This document shows, in pieces, positions 40,048 to 49,106 of a stretch of DNA of 64,000 nucleotides; within the stretch, counting starts at the first letter, position 1, and each line of letters starts with the position of its first letter. The stretch is from Lachnospiraceae bacterium (GTDB lineage: Bacteria > Bacillota > Clostridia > Lachnospirales > Lachnospiraceae). The notes under the pieces are model-generated. The model did no database searches and was not told where the DNA came from. It worked only from the letters and a program-made list of their open reading frames with translations. Where the stretch lies: contig NBBL01000002.1 in the NCBI GenBank assembly GCA_002892395.1, forward strand, positions 211,490 through 275,489, written 5' to 3'. The translations under genes and the position numbers were made by a program.

Positions 40048-41520
40048 TCAGACGCCGTCGTTGATTCGTTTACAAGCCGCCATCTCGTTCCGAAGTTCGT
40101 TGGCAAGCGCCGCCGTAAAGCTTCCCTCCGTCGCTCGCCAGCGCCAGTTTTCGCCCACGGTGGCAGGCGTATTCATGCGGGATTCGCTTCCCAATCCCAA
40201 AATATCCTGCGCCTGTACCACAGCAAGAAAAGCACGGCTGTTCCAAACGGCACGCATCATGGCCTTCGCCGCCTCCCGGTCCCCTGTCTCCCGGAGATAT
40301 GCTTTGGCAAGCGCCACATCTCCGGCGGGAGCCGTATGCATCCAGCCCAGGGCTGTGTCATTGTCGTGGGTTCCCACATAAGCCACACAGTTCTCCGGGT
40401 AATTCTCGGGCAAGTACGCCTCGCCGCCGCCATCCCGGCTGTCGAAGGCAAATTGCAGCACCTTCATGCCCGGAAACCCGCTGTCCTTAAGAAGCTGCCT
40501 GACAGAATCCGTCAAGTACCCCAGATCCTCTGCAATAATATGCTGCTTCCCGATTGTTTCCTCCACTGCACGGAACAGGCTTAAGCCCGGTCCCTGCCTC
40601 CAGCGCCCGCCTCTGGCAGTCCGATTCCCATAGGGAATCGCATAATAGGAATCAAACCCCCGGAAGTGATCAATCCGCAAGACGTCATATACGCTGCAAA
40701 GATATTGGATCCGTTTAACCCACCAGGCATACCTGTCCTTTGCCATATACTCCCAATCAAACAGCGGGTTTCCCCAGAGCTGACCATCCTCGGAAAAGCT
40801 GTCCGGCGGGCAGCCTGCCACTTCCTTTGGCTTTTTCCCTTCTCCCAGTTGGAACAATTCCGGATGCGCCCATACATCTGCGCTGTCCATGGCCACATAA
40901 ATAGGCAGGTCGCCGATTAATCGAACACCGTGTGCCCCTGCATAGCTCCGGAGTTCCTCCCACTGATGGAAAAACAAGTATTGAAGTATTCTCCAGAAGC
41001 AAATTTCCTCTGCATAGGTCTCTTCCATCCACGCTTTGGAGCGGAGCTCCCACTCCTGCCAGGGCGACCCGCCGTGTGCGTTCTTCATCGCCATAAAACG
41101 GGCGTAATCCCCCAGCCAATACTCATTCTTCTCGCAAAATTCCTTGTAATCCGGCGGCATCTGCTCCCGAAAACGCGCAGCGGCTTTTCTCAGAATCGGA
41201 ATTCGTTTTTGATACAGCGCGCCGTAATTGACCCTGTCCGGGGTGCTCTCCCAGTCCACTGCCTCGTACTCCTGCCGCTCCAGGAGCCCTTCTTCCATCA
41301 GCAAATCCAAGTCAATAAAGTATGGATTGCCCGCATAGGTGGAAAAGGACTGATAAGGAGAATCCCCGTATCCCGTAGGGCAAATGGGCAGAAGCTGCCA
41401 ATACCCCTGTCCCGCCGCTTCCAGAAAATCAACAAAATCCCGCGCAGGCCTTCCCATGCCTCCGATTCCCCTTCGGCTCGGAAGCGATGAGAGATGCATC
41501 AAAACACCGCTGCTTCTCAC
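40048..41520 (-). CDS. malQ: 4-alpha-glucanotransferase (amylomaltase)
   Basis: 490 residues, GH77. MRSSGVLMHLSSLPSRRGIGGMG start, SPYQSFSTYAGNPYFIDLD, the nucleophile Asp in VYDVLRIDHFRGFDSYY, general acid Glu in HIIAEDLG, and AYVGTHDNDT. Transfers glucan segments between malto-oligosaccharides. Last gene of the sugar locus, next to the HPr-like gene and the MsmK-type ATPase, in line with maltodextrin use. Confidence 0.95.
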   Translation of the reverse strand: MRSSGVLMHLSSLPSRRGIGGMGRPARDFVDFLEAAGQGYWQLLPICPTGYGDSPYQSFSTYAGNPYFIDLDLLMEEGLLERQEYEAVDWESTPDRVNYGALYQKRIPILRKAAARFREQMPPDYKEFCEKNEYWLGDYARFMAMKNAHGGSPWQEWELRSKAWMEETYAEEICFWRILQYLFFHQWEELRSYAGAHGVRLIGDLPIYVAMDSADVWAHPELFQLGEGKKPKEVAGCPPDSFSEDGQLWGNPLFDWEYMAKDRYAWWVKRIQYLCSVYDVLRIDHFRGFDSYYAIPYGNRTARGGRWRQGPGLSLFRAVEETIGKQHIIAEDLGYLTDSVRQLLKDSGFPGMKVLQFAFDSRDGGGEAYLPENYPENCVAYVGTHDNDTALGWMHTAPAGDVALAKAYLRETGDREAAKAMMRAVWNSRAFLAVVQAQDILGLGSESRMNTPATVGENWRWRATEGSFTAALANELRNEMAACKRINDGV

Positions 41521-41526
41521 CGATCA

Positions 41527-41766
41527 TCACGCTCCTTTTTTCTCAAGATAAGGCGCCAGCTCTTCCTTCAGCTTCTCATCCCCGTCGGAATACACGCAAA
41601 GCTCCAGCGGGCAGCTCAAATCCAAAGAAAAAATACCCATGATGGACTTGGCGTCAATGGTATAACGACCGGATACCAGATCAAAATCGTAAGGATAGCG
41701 GGTGATGGTCTTTACAAACGCTTTGATTTTCTCAATGCTGTTCAGTAAAACCGTGTATTTTGTCAT
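41527..41766 (-). CDS. HPr-like protein lacking His15 but keeping the Ser46 region
   Basis: 79 residues. The pattern TIDAKSIMGIFSLDL at 36-50 is the HPr helix-B signature including the Ser phosphorylated by HPr kinase (here Ser41), and the overall length fits HPr. At the position of the GLHARPA active loop the sequence is IEKIKAFV, so the PTS phosphoryl-accepting His is missing. This is the state of Crh, a regulatory HPr homologue that works with CcpA. The start overlaps the ATPase gene by 4 bases, tying it to this sugar locus. The regulatory role is inference. Confidence 0.75.
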   Translation of the reverse strand: MTKYTVLLNSIEKIKAFVKTITRYPYDFDLVSGRYTIDAKSIMGIFSLDLSCPLELCVYSDGDEKLKEELAPYLEKKGA

Positions 41767-42890
41767 AATGCCTCCTCCTGACCGGGCTGCTCTGAACGGG
41801 AGATAGCTTCCTCCGTCTCCGCGTCAAAAACGTGAACCTTATTCCCATCCAACGCCAATTTTGCAATGTCGTCCGCGTGAATACCGGTACGGGAGGGCAC
41901 TCTCGCCACCAGTCTCTGTCCGAAGCAGCTCAGATAGAGATAAATCTCAGATCCCATCATTTCTGCCAGCTCCACCTTCGCTTCGATTATGGGGGCATCG
42001 GAAATGGACAGGAAGGATTCCTCTGCGTGAATGTCTTCCGGGCGGATTCCCATGATCACATCCTTCCCCAGGTAGGCCTCCAGCTCCGGCTTGTTCACCG
42101 GGAGCTTGCAGTCGCCAAAGACAAGAGCCGTTCCTTCTTTCCACCGTTCCACCTTCACCTTGACAAAATTCATCTGGGGGGAGCCGATGAAGCCTGCCAC
42201 GAACTTGTTGCAGGGCGCGTGATAAAGATTCTGAGGCGTATCCACCTGCTGAATGATCCCATCCTTCATGACAACGATCCGGTCTCCCATGGTCATGGCC
42301 TCCGTCTGGTCGTGTGTCACGTATACAAAGGTGGTCTGCAGGCGCTTATGCAAGGCCGCGATCTGGCTTCTCATCTCTGTGCGAAGCTTTGCGTCCAGGT
42401 TGGACAGCGGCTCATCAAGAAGAAACACGGCGGGATTCCGCACCATGGCGCGCCCCAGCGCCACCCGCTGTCTCTGACCGCCGGACAACGCCTTGGGCTT
42501 TCGATCCAGGTACTCCTCCAGTCCCAGAATGTGCGCCGCCTCACGCACCTTCTTGTCGATCTCATCCTTGGGGGTGCCGCGAAGCTCCAGCGCAAAGGAC
42601 ATATTCCTGTATACCGTCATGTGCGGATACAGGGCATAGCTCTGGAACACCATCGCAATATCCCGATCCTTCGGCGCCACATCATTCACTCTCCTGTTTC
42701 CGATGTACAGATCGCCGGAGGTGATATCCTCCAGCCCCGCAATCATGCGGAGCGTGGTGGATTTTCCGCAGCCGGACGGTCCCACCAGCACAATAAATTC
42801 CTTGTCACGGATCTCAAGATTTAAGTCCGGGACGACTGTATTTTTATGATCATAGGTTTTTTCCACATGCTTAAATGTAATATCTGCCAT
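41763..42890 (-). CDS. Sugar ABC transporter ATP-binding protein (MsmK/UgpC/MalK type)
   Basis: 375 residues. Walker A GPSGCGKST near 37, Q-loop MVFQSYALYPHM, signature LSGGQRQRVALGR, Walker B VFLLDEPLSNLDA, H-loop YVTHDQTEA; C-terminal TOBE/OB regulatory domain from ~240. This subunit energises several CUT1 sugar importers in Firmicutes; here it serves the two permeases upstream. Overlaps the HPr-like gene by 4 bases. Confidence 0.93.
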   Translation of the reverse strand: MADITFKHVEKTYDHKNTVVPDLNLEIRDKEFIVLVGPSGCGKSTTLRMIAGLEDITSGDLYIGNRRVNDVAPKDRDIAMVFQSYALYPHMTVYRNMSFALELRGTPKDEIDKKVREAAHILGLEEYLDRKPKALSGGQRQRVALGRAMVRNPAVFLLDEPLSNLDAKLRTEMRSQIAALHKRLQTTFVYVTHDQTEAMTMGDRIVVMKDGIIQQVDTPQNLYHAPCNKFVAGFIGSPQMNFVKVKVERWKEGTALVFGDCKLPVNKPELEAYLGKDVIMGIRPEDIHAEESFLSISDAPIIEAKVELAEMMGSEIYLYLSCFGQRLVARVPSRTGIHADDIAKLALDGNKVHVFDAETEEAISRSEQPGQEEAL

Positions 42891-42953
42891 TTTTTTATTC
42901 CCCTCTGTTTTGTCCGCACAATGCGTACCGCCCCTGATTACTCTGAATCTGAT

Positions 42954-43964
42954 TCAATGCGGGCGCTCTGCCGTGCTCTCCCCTGCCACAATCTCAAACG
43001 GAAGAAGCTCATGCACCGCCTGCTGCTCTCCGTCGATGCAGGAAAACAAAATTTCCAGGCTGCGGTCTGCAATCCTTTCCCCTTCCTGACGCACCGTTGT
43101 GAGCCGCGGCGAAAGGTATTTTCCAAGTTCAATTCCATCGAAGCCAATGACGGAAATGTCCTCCGGAACCCGGAGACCTCTGTCCCGGATCCCACGAATG
43201 GCCCCCACTGCCAGTACATCTGCCATCGCAAACACGGCGGTCAGCTCCGGCATTTGATCCAGCAAACGATTCATGGCCCGGTACCCTTCTTCCATGGAGA
43301 AAAATGCAGGGCAATAATGCCGATCTGTTTGAAGCCTCATTCCGTGCGCCTGAAATGCCTTCCGACATCCCTGATACCGGGTGTGCGCCGCCCGGGACTT
43401 GTCCACGTAACCGCCCAGCACGCCGATTTCCCGGTGTCCCAGACGAAAAAGATACTCCATGGCTTCGAATGCTCCCGCCTCATCGTCTGTACTGACACTG
43501 GACAGGTTGGAAAATCCCAATTCCTCTGCCGAGTTGGTGACCAGCACACAAGGTACCGTCAGACGTGCAAACTGTGCCTTGAAGTACGCCAGATCACTTC
43601 CCAGGAACAGAATCCCCAAAGGGTGCCGTTCCCGGCTGACCCGCTGCGCCTGCTCCACCTCGTTTTCCGCCTCGCCGATGTAATAGATGAAGGATGCAAA
43701 CTTCTTCTGGCTCAGCAGCCGCTGCAGCCGCTCCACAATGGAAGCAAACAGCATATTCTGAGAGCCTTTTACGATGATCGCGATCCCGCTGTTTGCCTGC
43801 TGCTTCAAATGCTTCGCATTGCTGTTTAACTTGAAGTGGTACTTTTCCACCGTCTCCATAATCTTTTTCCGCGCCTTTTCCGATACATGCGGATGATGAT
43901 TCAGGACGCGGGAGACGGTTCCCACGGCATAGCCGGATTCTCTCGCGATATCTTTGATTGTCAT
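42954..43964 (-). CDS. LacI-family transcriptional regulator
   Basis: 336 residues. HTH TIKDIARESGYAVGTVSRVLN, hinge SNAKHLKQQ, then a periplasmic-binding-like domain (IAIIVKGSQNMLF...VIGFDGIELGKYL). It lies inside the sugar locus, 9 bases after the MalG-like permease start region, and the perfect 16-bp palindrome at 47,218-47,233 before the solute-binding gene is of the right type to be its operator. Likely relieves repression on binding a maltodextrin-type sugar. Confidence 0.92.
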   Translation of the reverse strand: MTIKDIARESGYAVGTVSRVLNHHPHVSEKARKKIMETVEKYHFKLNSNAKHLKQQANSGIAIIVKGSQNMLFASIVERLQRLLSQKKFASFIYYIGEAENEVEQAQRVSRERHPLGILFLGSDLAYFKAQFARLTVPCVLVTNSAEELGFSNLSSVSTDDEAGAFEAMEYLFRLGHREIGVLGGYVDKSRAAHTRYQGCRKAFQAHGMRLQTDRHYCPAFFSMEEGYRAMNRLLDQMPELTAVFAMADVLAVGAIRGIRDRGLRVPEDISVIGFDGIELGKYLSPRLTTVRQEGERIADRSLEILFSCIDGEQQAVHELLPFEIVAGESTAERPH

Positions 43965-43972
43965 TGATCTGT

Positions 43973-44815
43973 TTATCCTTTAACCGCTCCTGCCGCGACT
44001 CCCTTGATAATGTGTCTCTGCCCCAGCAAATACACAACCACAATCGGAATGACGGTCAGCATGATGCTTGCCATCATCGGTCCCATCTCCACTCTTCCGT
44101 AGCTTCCGCGGAAATACTGAATCAGCATGGGAATCGTCTTGTAATTTTTGATGTCCAGTACCAGCGTCGGCAAGAGGTAATCATTCCACACCCACATGGC
44201 CTCCAGGATCCCCACGGAAACCAGAGTCGGCTTCAGCATGGGAAGCACCACCAAAAAGAAGGTCTGGAGCGGATTGCAGCCATCAATCATGGAGGCCTCC
44301 TCTACCTCAAGGGGAATGGACTTCATGAATCCCGCAAACATAAATACCGCAAGTCCGGCGCCAAAGCCCAGGTAGATAATCCAGATGTTCCAAGGCTTAT
44401 TCAGCGTCATGGAGTCCGCTGTCTGGGACAGGGTAAACATGACCATCTGGAACGGCACCACCATGGAAAATACAAACAGGAAATAGAGAATCTTCGAAAG
44501 CCTTCCCTTGACCCTGGTGATATACCAGGCGCACATGGAGCAGCAAATCAAAATCGCCGCCACGGAGGTGAGGGTAATCAAAAGGCTGTAGCCCAGACTC
44601 TGCAGAAAGCCTTTGGAGGCAATGGCATTGACATAATTGTCCAGCCCCGAAAAGGTGGCCGCTGTGGGCAAGGTAAAGGCGCCGGCTGTGGTGATGGCGG
44701 TCTCCTGCTTTACCGAGTTAAAAAGAATCATCACAATCGGGTAGACGTACAACACTGCCAAGGCACTTAAAAGCACCAGGATGATCATATCCTGTATCTG
44801 TTTTTTCTTTTTCAT
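43973..44815 (-). CDS. CUT1 sugar ABC permease, MalG type
   Basis: 280 residues, six membrane helices. The EAA loop that docks the ATPase is VEEASMIDGCNPLQTFFLVVLPMLKP near 190. First helix IILVLLSALAVLYVYPIVMIL. Pairs with the MalF-type permease whose stop is 1 base upstream. Confidence 0.92.
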   Translation of the reverse strand: MKKKKQIQDMIILVLLSALAVLYVYPIVMILFNSVKQETAITTAGAFTLPTAATFSGLDNYVNAIASKGFLQSLGYSLLITLTSVAAILICCSMCAWYITRVKGRLSKILYFLFVFSMVVPFQMVMFTLSQTADSMTLNKPWNIWIIYLGFGAGLAVFMFAGFMKSIPLEVEEASMIDGCNPLQTFFLVVLPMLKPTLVSVGILEAMWVWNDYLLPTLVLDIKNYKTIPMLIQYFRGSYGRVEMGPMMASIMLTVIPIVVVYLLGQRHIIKGVAAGAVKG

Positions 44816-44816
44816 G

Positions 44817-45668
44817 TTATTGCTGCACCTCCCTGGAGCGGGTAGCCCGCAATTGAAGCACGGAAATCAAGATCACCAGCAGGCAGAACAGAACCGCCTT
44901 TGACTGGCCAAGTCCCTTCCATTGCGCGCCTGCTCTGGCGTAAAAGGTTTGGTAGATATTCAGTGCCAGCATTTCTGTGCTGTGATTCGGATCTCCACCG
45001 GTCAGCGCCAAGTTCTGATCGAAGAGCTTGAAGGAATTGGTCAATGTCAGAAATACGCAAATCGTGATGGAGGGCATCACCATTGGGAGTTTTACCTTCC
45101 AGAGGGTCTGCCATGCTGTTGCGCCGTCGATCTGCGCCGCCTCCAGAAGATCATCGGACACATTCTGAAGCCCGGCGATGTAAATAATCATCATATAACC
45201 GATCTGCTGCCAGCACATAAGGATGATAAGCCCCCAGTAGCCTGCCGTGCTGTTCAGTGCCAGAAGCGGCTGTCCCACGATGGAGAGCACGCAGTTGATC
45301 AAAATCTGCCAAATGTAACCCAGCACGATTCCGCCGATCAGATTCGGCATGAAAAATATGGTTCGAAACAGGTTGGTGCCCTTAAGCTTTCGTGTCAAAA
45401 GAAGTGCCAGTACAAAGGCAATCCCATTGATCAGCACAATGTCTGCTACCGCAAAGAGCACGGTGAACTTGAAGGCGCTTAAAAATGTAAGATCAGAAAA
45501 AATTTTTTTGTAGTTTCCGAATCCGACGAACTGTGCATTTTTGACTGTCGTGAACTGGCAAAACGAAAGGTACATTCCCTCCAGAAAGGGAACGACAAAG
45601 CCTATCATAAATGCCAGCAGCGTAGGCAGTACAAAAAGGGGAGACCAGCGTCTGATCGCTTTTTCCAT
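44817..45668 (-). CDS. CUT1 sugar ABC permease, MalF type
   Basis: 283 residues, six membrane helices, from SPLFVLPTLLAFMIGFVVPFLEG. EAA loop LLEAAQIDGATAWQTLWKVKLPMVMP near 195. Short, without the large MalF P2 loop, as usual in Firmicutes. Next gene starts one base after the stop region. Confidence 0.92.
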   Translation of the reverse strand: MEKAIRRWSPLFVLPTLLAFMIGFVVPFLEGMYLSFCQFTTVKNAQFVGFGNYKKIFSDLTFLSAFKFTVLFAVADIVLINGIAFVLALLLTRKLKGTNLFRTIFFMPNLIGGIVLGYIWQILINCVLSIVGQPLLALNSTAGYWGLIILMCWQQIGYMMIIYIAGLQNVSDDLLEAAQIDGATAWQTLWKVKLPMVMPSITICVFLTLTNSFKLFDQNLALTGGDPNHSTEMLALNIYQTFYARAGAQWKGLGQSKAVLFCLLVILISVLQLRATRSREVQQ

Positions 45669-45779
45669 AATTCCGTACTCCTTTCAGACGGATTCCGAAA
45701 GCCTGCTCTTCCAGCCGCCCGGTCAGGGCGTCCCTTCAACAGCTTGTCCCGGGAACGGACACGCCCTTCGAAGGGATGG

Positions 45780-45817
45780 TAAAAGGGGCAGGCAAGTTTT
45801 GATTGCCTGCCCCTTCC
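45780..45817 (-). terminator. Strong hairpin after the solute-binding gene
   Basis: Minus-strand GGGGCAGGCAA...TTGCCTGCCCC (11-bp perfect stem) followed by TTTTACC. Such stems after solute-binding genes stop most transcripts, so that the binding protein is made in excess over the permeases. Confidence 0.85.
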
Positions 45818-45843
45818 GCGGTTTCCGGTTTCCGGTTTTCGTT

Positions 45844-47178
45844 TTAGTGACCGTTTGCCAATGCGTATTCGCTTGCCCATCCGTCAACAAACGCAGTTTT
45901 TACACCATCCCAGTTTGCATCCGTCTGATCTGCTGCATATGCCGTCAGAGCCTGCCCGACTCCATTCTTCCACTCCTCGGAAGGCATGGTTGTGAAGTTC
46001 CAGGACACCGGAATCTTCCCCTCTGCCGTATAGGCTGCATCCTGCTTGACAAACAGATTCTGAGATTCCTGTGCGCCCTTGAAGGGGATAACAAAGCCCA
46101 TCTTTTCCGCCATGGTCTTGGTTCCCAATTCGGAGCTGACGCACCAGTTCATGAAGTCCAAAGTCGCCTTGATATCTGCTTCTCCCGCCTGATTGTTGAC
46201 GCACCAGTAATTTTCGGTTCCGGTGCAAAGTCCCTGCTTTGCTTCGTCGGAGACTCCGATGTAAATCGGGATCATCGCCAGATCCTCGTCTGTGTAAGCT
46301 CCATCCTTTGTCAGATTGCCATACTCCCAGGATCCGTTCTGGAAGAAGACCGCTTTCCCTGCCAGAAATTCATTTCTGGAATCATCCCCGGTCTTTGCGG
46401 AAAGCTCCTTCGGATCACAGGTGCTGTTGTTGATGTACAGATCCCAGATGTTGCGATAGTTGTCCAGATATGTTCCCTTGATGGCGTCCGTGCTGCTGAT
46501 GCCGTCCGCCTGATATTCAAAGTAAATCGGGAGATTCGCCAGATGTGTCTTGAATCTCCAATCGGAGGATCCGTCCATGCCTGCGGAGGTAAATGCTGCG
46601 AATCCAAGCTCGGCGGACCGGGCGGTGATATCCTCCGCCACTCTCTTTAAGTCAGCAAAGGACTGGATCTCATCCACGGTATATCCTGCCTTTTTCAGCA
46701 GTGTCCGATTGACAATCAGACCGTAGGACTCGATCACATACGCCACGCCGTACACGGTCCCATCCTCTTTCAATGCGTAGTTATCACTGGTGAGCTGCCC
46801 GTAAATGTCGGAGCCGGACAGATCATAGCAATAATCCTTCCAGTTTTCCAGACCCACCGGTCCGTTTACCTGAAACAGAGTCGGGGCGCCGCTCTTTCCC
46901 ATCTCACTCATGAGAGTCGTCTCATAATTTCCGGATGCTGCGGTGACAACGGTGACCGGTACGCCGGTTTCCTCCGTGTATGCCTTTGCCAATTCCTGCC
47001 ACTGCTCATCCTGCTCCGGCTTAAAATTCAGATAGTAGACGGATCCCTGGGCAGCCCCTTCTGCCGCAGCCTTGGTTTCCGAAGCCGTTTCGCTCTTGGA
47101 AGCGCCGCCGCAGCCCGCCAGCAGTGAGACTGCCATGGCGCTGCTCAAGGTAAGGGCCAACAGTTTTTTGTTCATCAT
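45844..47178 (-). CDS. Sugar ABC transporter solute-binding lipoprotein
   Basis: 444 residues. Signal LLALTLSSAMAVSLLAGC with lipobox ending at Cys22; family 1 solute-binding fold (VYYLNFKPEQDEQWQELAKAYTEETGVPV, FLAGKAVFFQNGSWEYGNL). Binds the sugar outside the membrane. First gene of the locus, behind a sigma-A promoter and a LacI operator. MalE-like by context with malQ; exact sugar not determined. Confidence 0.92.
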   Translation of the reverse strand: MMNKKLLALTLSSAMAVSLLAGCGGASKSETASETKAAAEGAAQGSVYYLNFKPEQDEQWQELAKAYTEETGVPVTVVTAASGNYETTLMSEMGKSGAPTLFQVNGPVGLENWKDYCYDLSGSDIYGQLTSDNYALKEDGTVYGVAYVIESYGLIVNRTLLKKAGYTVDEIQSFADLKRVAEDITARSAELGFAAFTSAGMDGSSDWRFKTHLANLPIYFEYQADGISSTDAIKGTYLDNYRNIWDLYINNSTCDPKELSAKTGDDSRNEFLAGKAVFFQNGSWEYGNLTKDGAYTDEDLAMIPIYIGVSDEAKQGLCTGTENYWCVNNQAGEADIKATLDFMNWCVSSELGTKTMAEKMGFVIPFKGAQESQNLFVKQDAAYTAEGKIPVSWNFTTMPSEEWKNGVGQALTAYAADQTDANWDGVKTAFVDGWASEYALANGH

Positions 47179-47217
47179 CTTGTCCTCCCATTCATGATTA
47201 ATTTCGTTTTAAACTAT

Positions 47218-47233
47218 TTGGAAACGTTTCCAA
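47218..47233. promoter_or_regulatory. LacI/CcpA-type operator
   Basis: Perfect 16-bp palindrome TTGGAAACGTTTCCAA with the central CG typical for LacI-family sites. It begins 14 bases after the -10, covering the start region of transcription, and lies 40 bases before the gene. Confidence 0.85.
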
Positions 47234-47246
47234 TTTCTTTTCTTTT

Positions 47247-47275
47247 ACCATATTCCTTATGACGAATAAAAGCAA
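47247..47275 (-). promoter_or_regulatory. Sigma-A promoter of the sugar locus
   Basis: Minus strand TTGCTT, 17 bases, TATGGT, upstream of the palindromic operator. Confidence 0.7.
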
Positions 47276-47319
47276 GGAATTTTTATACTTCCTCGCCTTT
47301 TTCGTCTCTTTATCAAATT

Positions 47320-48009
47320 TTACGGTATTTCTTTTATACGCTTTGCACAAAAACCCGCCGCCTTTGCCTCTGGGCTCCCCGCTGCCTTTATTTCTGTACT
47401 TTCCTCTGTTTTTGTCTTCGCGCTTCTCTCTGCTTTCGTTTCCGCACTTCTCTTTACTTTCGTTTCCGCGCTTCTCTCTGCTTTCGTTTCCGCGCTTCTC
47501 TCTGCTTTCGTTTCCGCGCTTCTCTCCGGTTTTGTCTCCGTGCTTCCCTCCGGTTTCGTTTCCTTCGTTTCTTCTGCCTCTGTCTCCGGCGGATAAGCGG
47601 AAAGATACTCTGCCGCGGCATAAACCCGCAGGCCGTTTACAAGGATCCTCGACCATCGTTTGTTTTTTCCGATCCGGTGGACATACGCCCCGTAGGACAA
47701 AACGCCCACCTCTTCTCCATCCAAGCCCGGTTGATCCCGCAGCTTGACTCCCTCTCCTATGCAGTAGACCATCTCATCACAGCTCTCGAAGCGAAATCCG
47801 TTGACCTGATCCTCCGGGTCGGGCGCAGCTTGCAAATCTGTCTTCTTGGTTTCTCCCGCTTCCGATCCCTGAATCGTCAGGATAAGCTGCGTTTTTTCTG
47901 TCTCCTGCTTTCTTCCGCAGGCGCAGAGCAGTGCCAGCACGAGAACCAAACCCAGTGCCGCGCCGCTCCTTTTTCTTCTGTCAGCGTATCGTCCCTCCGC
48001 CGAGCACAT
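47320..48009 (-). CDS. SH3-domain lipoprotein with 8-residue C-terminal repeats
   Basis: 229 residues. Signal GAALGLVLVLALLCAC with lipobox. A bacterial SH3 domain follows (VYCIGEGVKLRDQPGLDGEEVGVLSYGAYVHRIGKNKRWSRI, ~80-125), ending VYAAAEYLSAYPP. The C-terminal ~80 residues are about nine copies of an octapeptide such as ETKAERSA, i.e. 24-bp tandem repeats in DNA. Likely anchored outside the membrane with the charged repeats as a wall-spanning stalk. The start overlaps mnmA by 29 bases, with GAGGAAGGAT as ribosome site. Confidence 0.8.
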   Translation of the reverse strand: MCSAEGRYADRRKRSGAALGLVLVLALLCACGRKQETEKTQLILTIQGSEAGETKKTDLQAAPDPEDQVNGFRFESCDEMVYCIGEGVKLRDQPGLDGEEVGVLSYGAYVHRIGKNKRWSRILVNGLRVYAAAEYLSAYPPETEAEETKETKPEGSTETKPERSAETKAERSAETKAERSAETKVKRSAETKAERSAKTKTEESTEIKAAGSPEAKAAGFCAKRIKEIP

Positions 48010-49063
48010 ATCCTTCCTCCGAATAAAATACCACTGCCTGCCCGGGCGTCACCGCCCGCTGCGGCTGATCGAAGCAAACCCGAACCCGATCGTTTCCGTC
48101 TGTATAAATACTGCAGGATGCGCCCGCATGGTTATACCGTATCTTGGCTTTTGCTCGCAGCATCCCCCCGGAAAGGCCGTCGATCGCCATCCAGTTGAGC
48201 CGTTCCGCTGTCAGCTCCGAAGACAATACCGCCGCCGCCTCTCCCAGCACCACTTCATTACTCTCCGGTCGAATCTCTGTCACAAAGACCGGATGTCCCA
48301 TGGCGATTCCAAGCCCTTTTCTCTGTCCCACCGTATAGTGCGTAATTCCGAGATGCCTCCCCAAAATCCTGCCGTCCGTTGAGACAAAATTTCCCGGAGG
48401 CGGTACTCTTTTTGCATGTTTCTCAATAAATCCTGCGTAGTCATGATCCGGAACAAAGCAAATTTCCTGACTGTCGGGCTTTCCTGCCACCGGAAGTCCC
48501 TCCCGAGCCGCAATGTCCCGAATCTCCTCTTTGGTATAAGCTCCCACCGGCATGACGGTTCGCTTCAGCTGGTCCTGAGTAAGACCATAGAGCGCATAGG
48601 TCTGATCCTTGGCAGAGGTCTTGGATGTATGCAGTGCATAGCGCCCGCCGGGAAGCATTCGAACCTGAGCATAATGTCCTGTGGCAATCAAGTCTGCGCC
48701 GATGGCCAGGCTTCGCTGCAAAAGAGACTCCCATTTCACATAGCGGTTGCAGGCAATACATGGGTTCGGCGTCCTCCCCACCTGATATTCCGCGATGAAA
48801 TAATCAATCACATGCTTCTGAAATTCTTCCCGGAAATTCATCACATAATAGGGGATGTCCAGCACCTCCGCCACGCGGCGGGCATCCTCCACCGCAGAGA
48901 GGCCGCAGCATCCCCCCTCTGCCTCCTGAACCGCGCAGGAAGTTTCCTGCCAGATCTGCATCGTCACGCCTACCACGCGGTATCCCTGTTGCTTTAGCAG
49001 AAAGGCCGCCACGGAGCTGTCCACCCCGCCCGACATTCCTACGACTACGGTTTCCTTCCTCAT
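47981..49063 (-). CDS. mnmA: tRNA-specific 2-thiouridylase MnmA
   Basis: 360 residues from ATG 49063 (MRKETVVVGMSGG), chosen for AGGAG 6 bases upstream; the frame runs on upstream but without signals. PP-loop GMSGGVDSSVAA, the catalytic Cys pair in RTPNPCIACNRYVKW and SQEICFVPD, then the C-terminal beta-barrel. Puts sulfur on U34 of Lys, Glu and Gln tRNAs, taking it from a cysteine desulfurase; the nifS-like gene is two genes upstream. Confidence 0.95.
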   Translation of the reverse strand: MRKETVVVGMSGGVDSSVAAFLLKQQGYRVVGVTMQIWQETSCAVQEAEGGCCGLSAVEDARRVAEVLDIPYYVMNFREEFQKHVIDYFIAEYQVGRTPNPCIACNRYVKWESLLQRSLAIGADLIATGHYAQVRMLPGGRYALHTSKTSAKDQTYALYGLTQDQLKRTVMPVGAYTKEEIRDIAAREGLPVAGKPDSQEICFVPDHDYAGFIEKHAKRVPPPGNFVSTDGRILGRHLGITHYTVGQRKGLGIAMGHPVFVTEIRPESNEVVLGEAAAVLSSELTAERLNWMAIDGLSGGMLRAKAKIRYNHAGASCSIYTDGNDRVRVCFDQPQRAVTPGQAVVFYSEEGYVLGGGTIR

Positions 49064-49106
49064 TTCTTCTCCTGGCAGCGCTGACCCCGGGGATTCCCAC
49101 CGCGGC

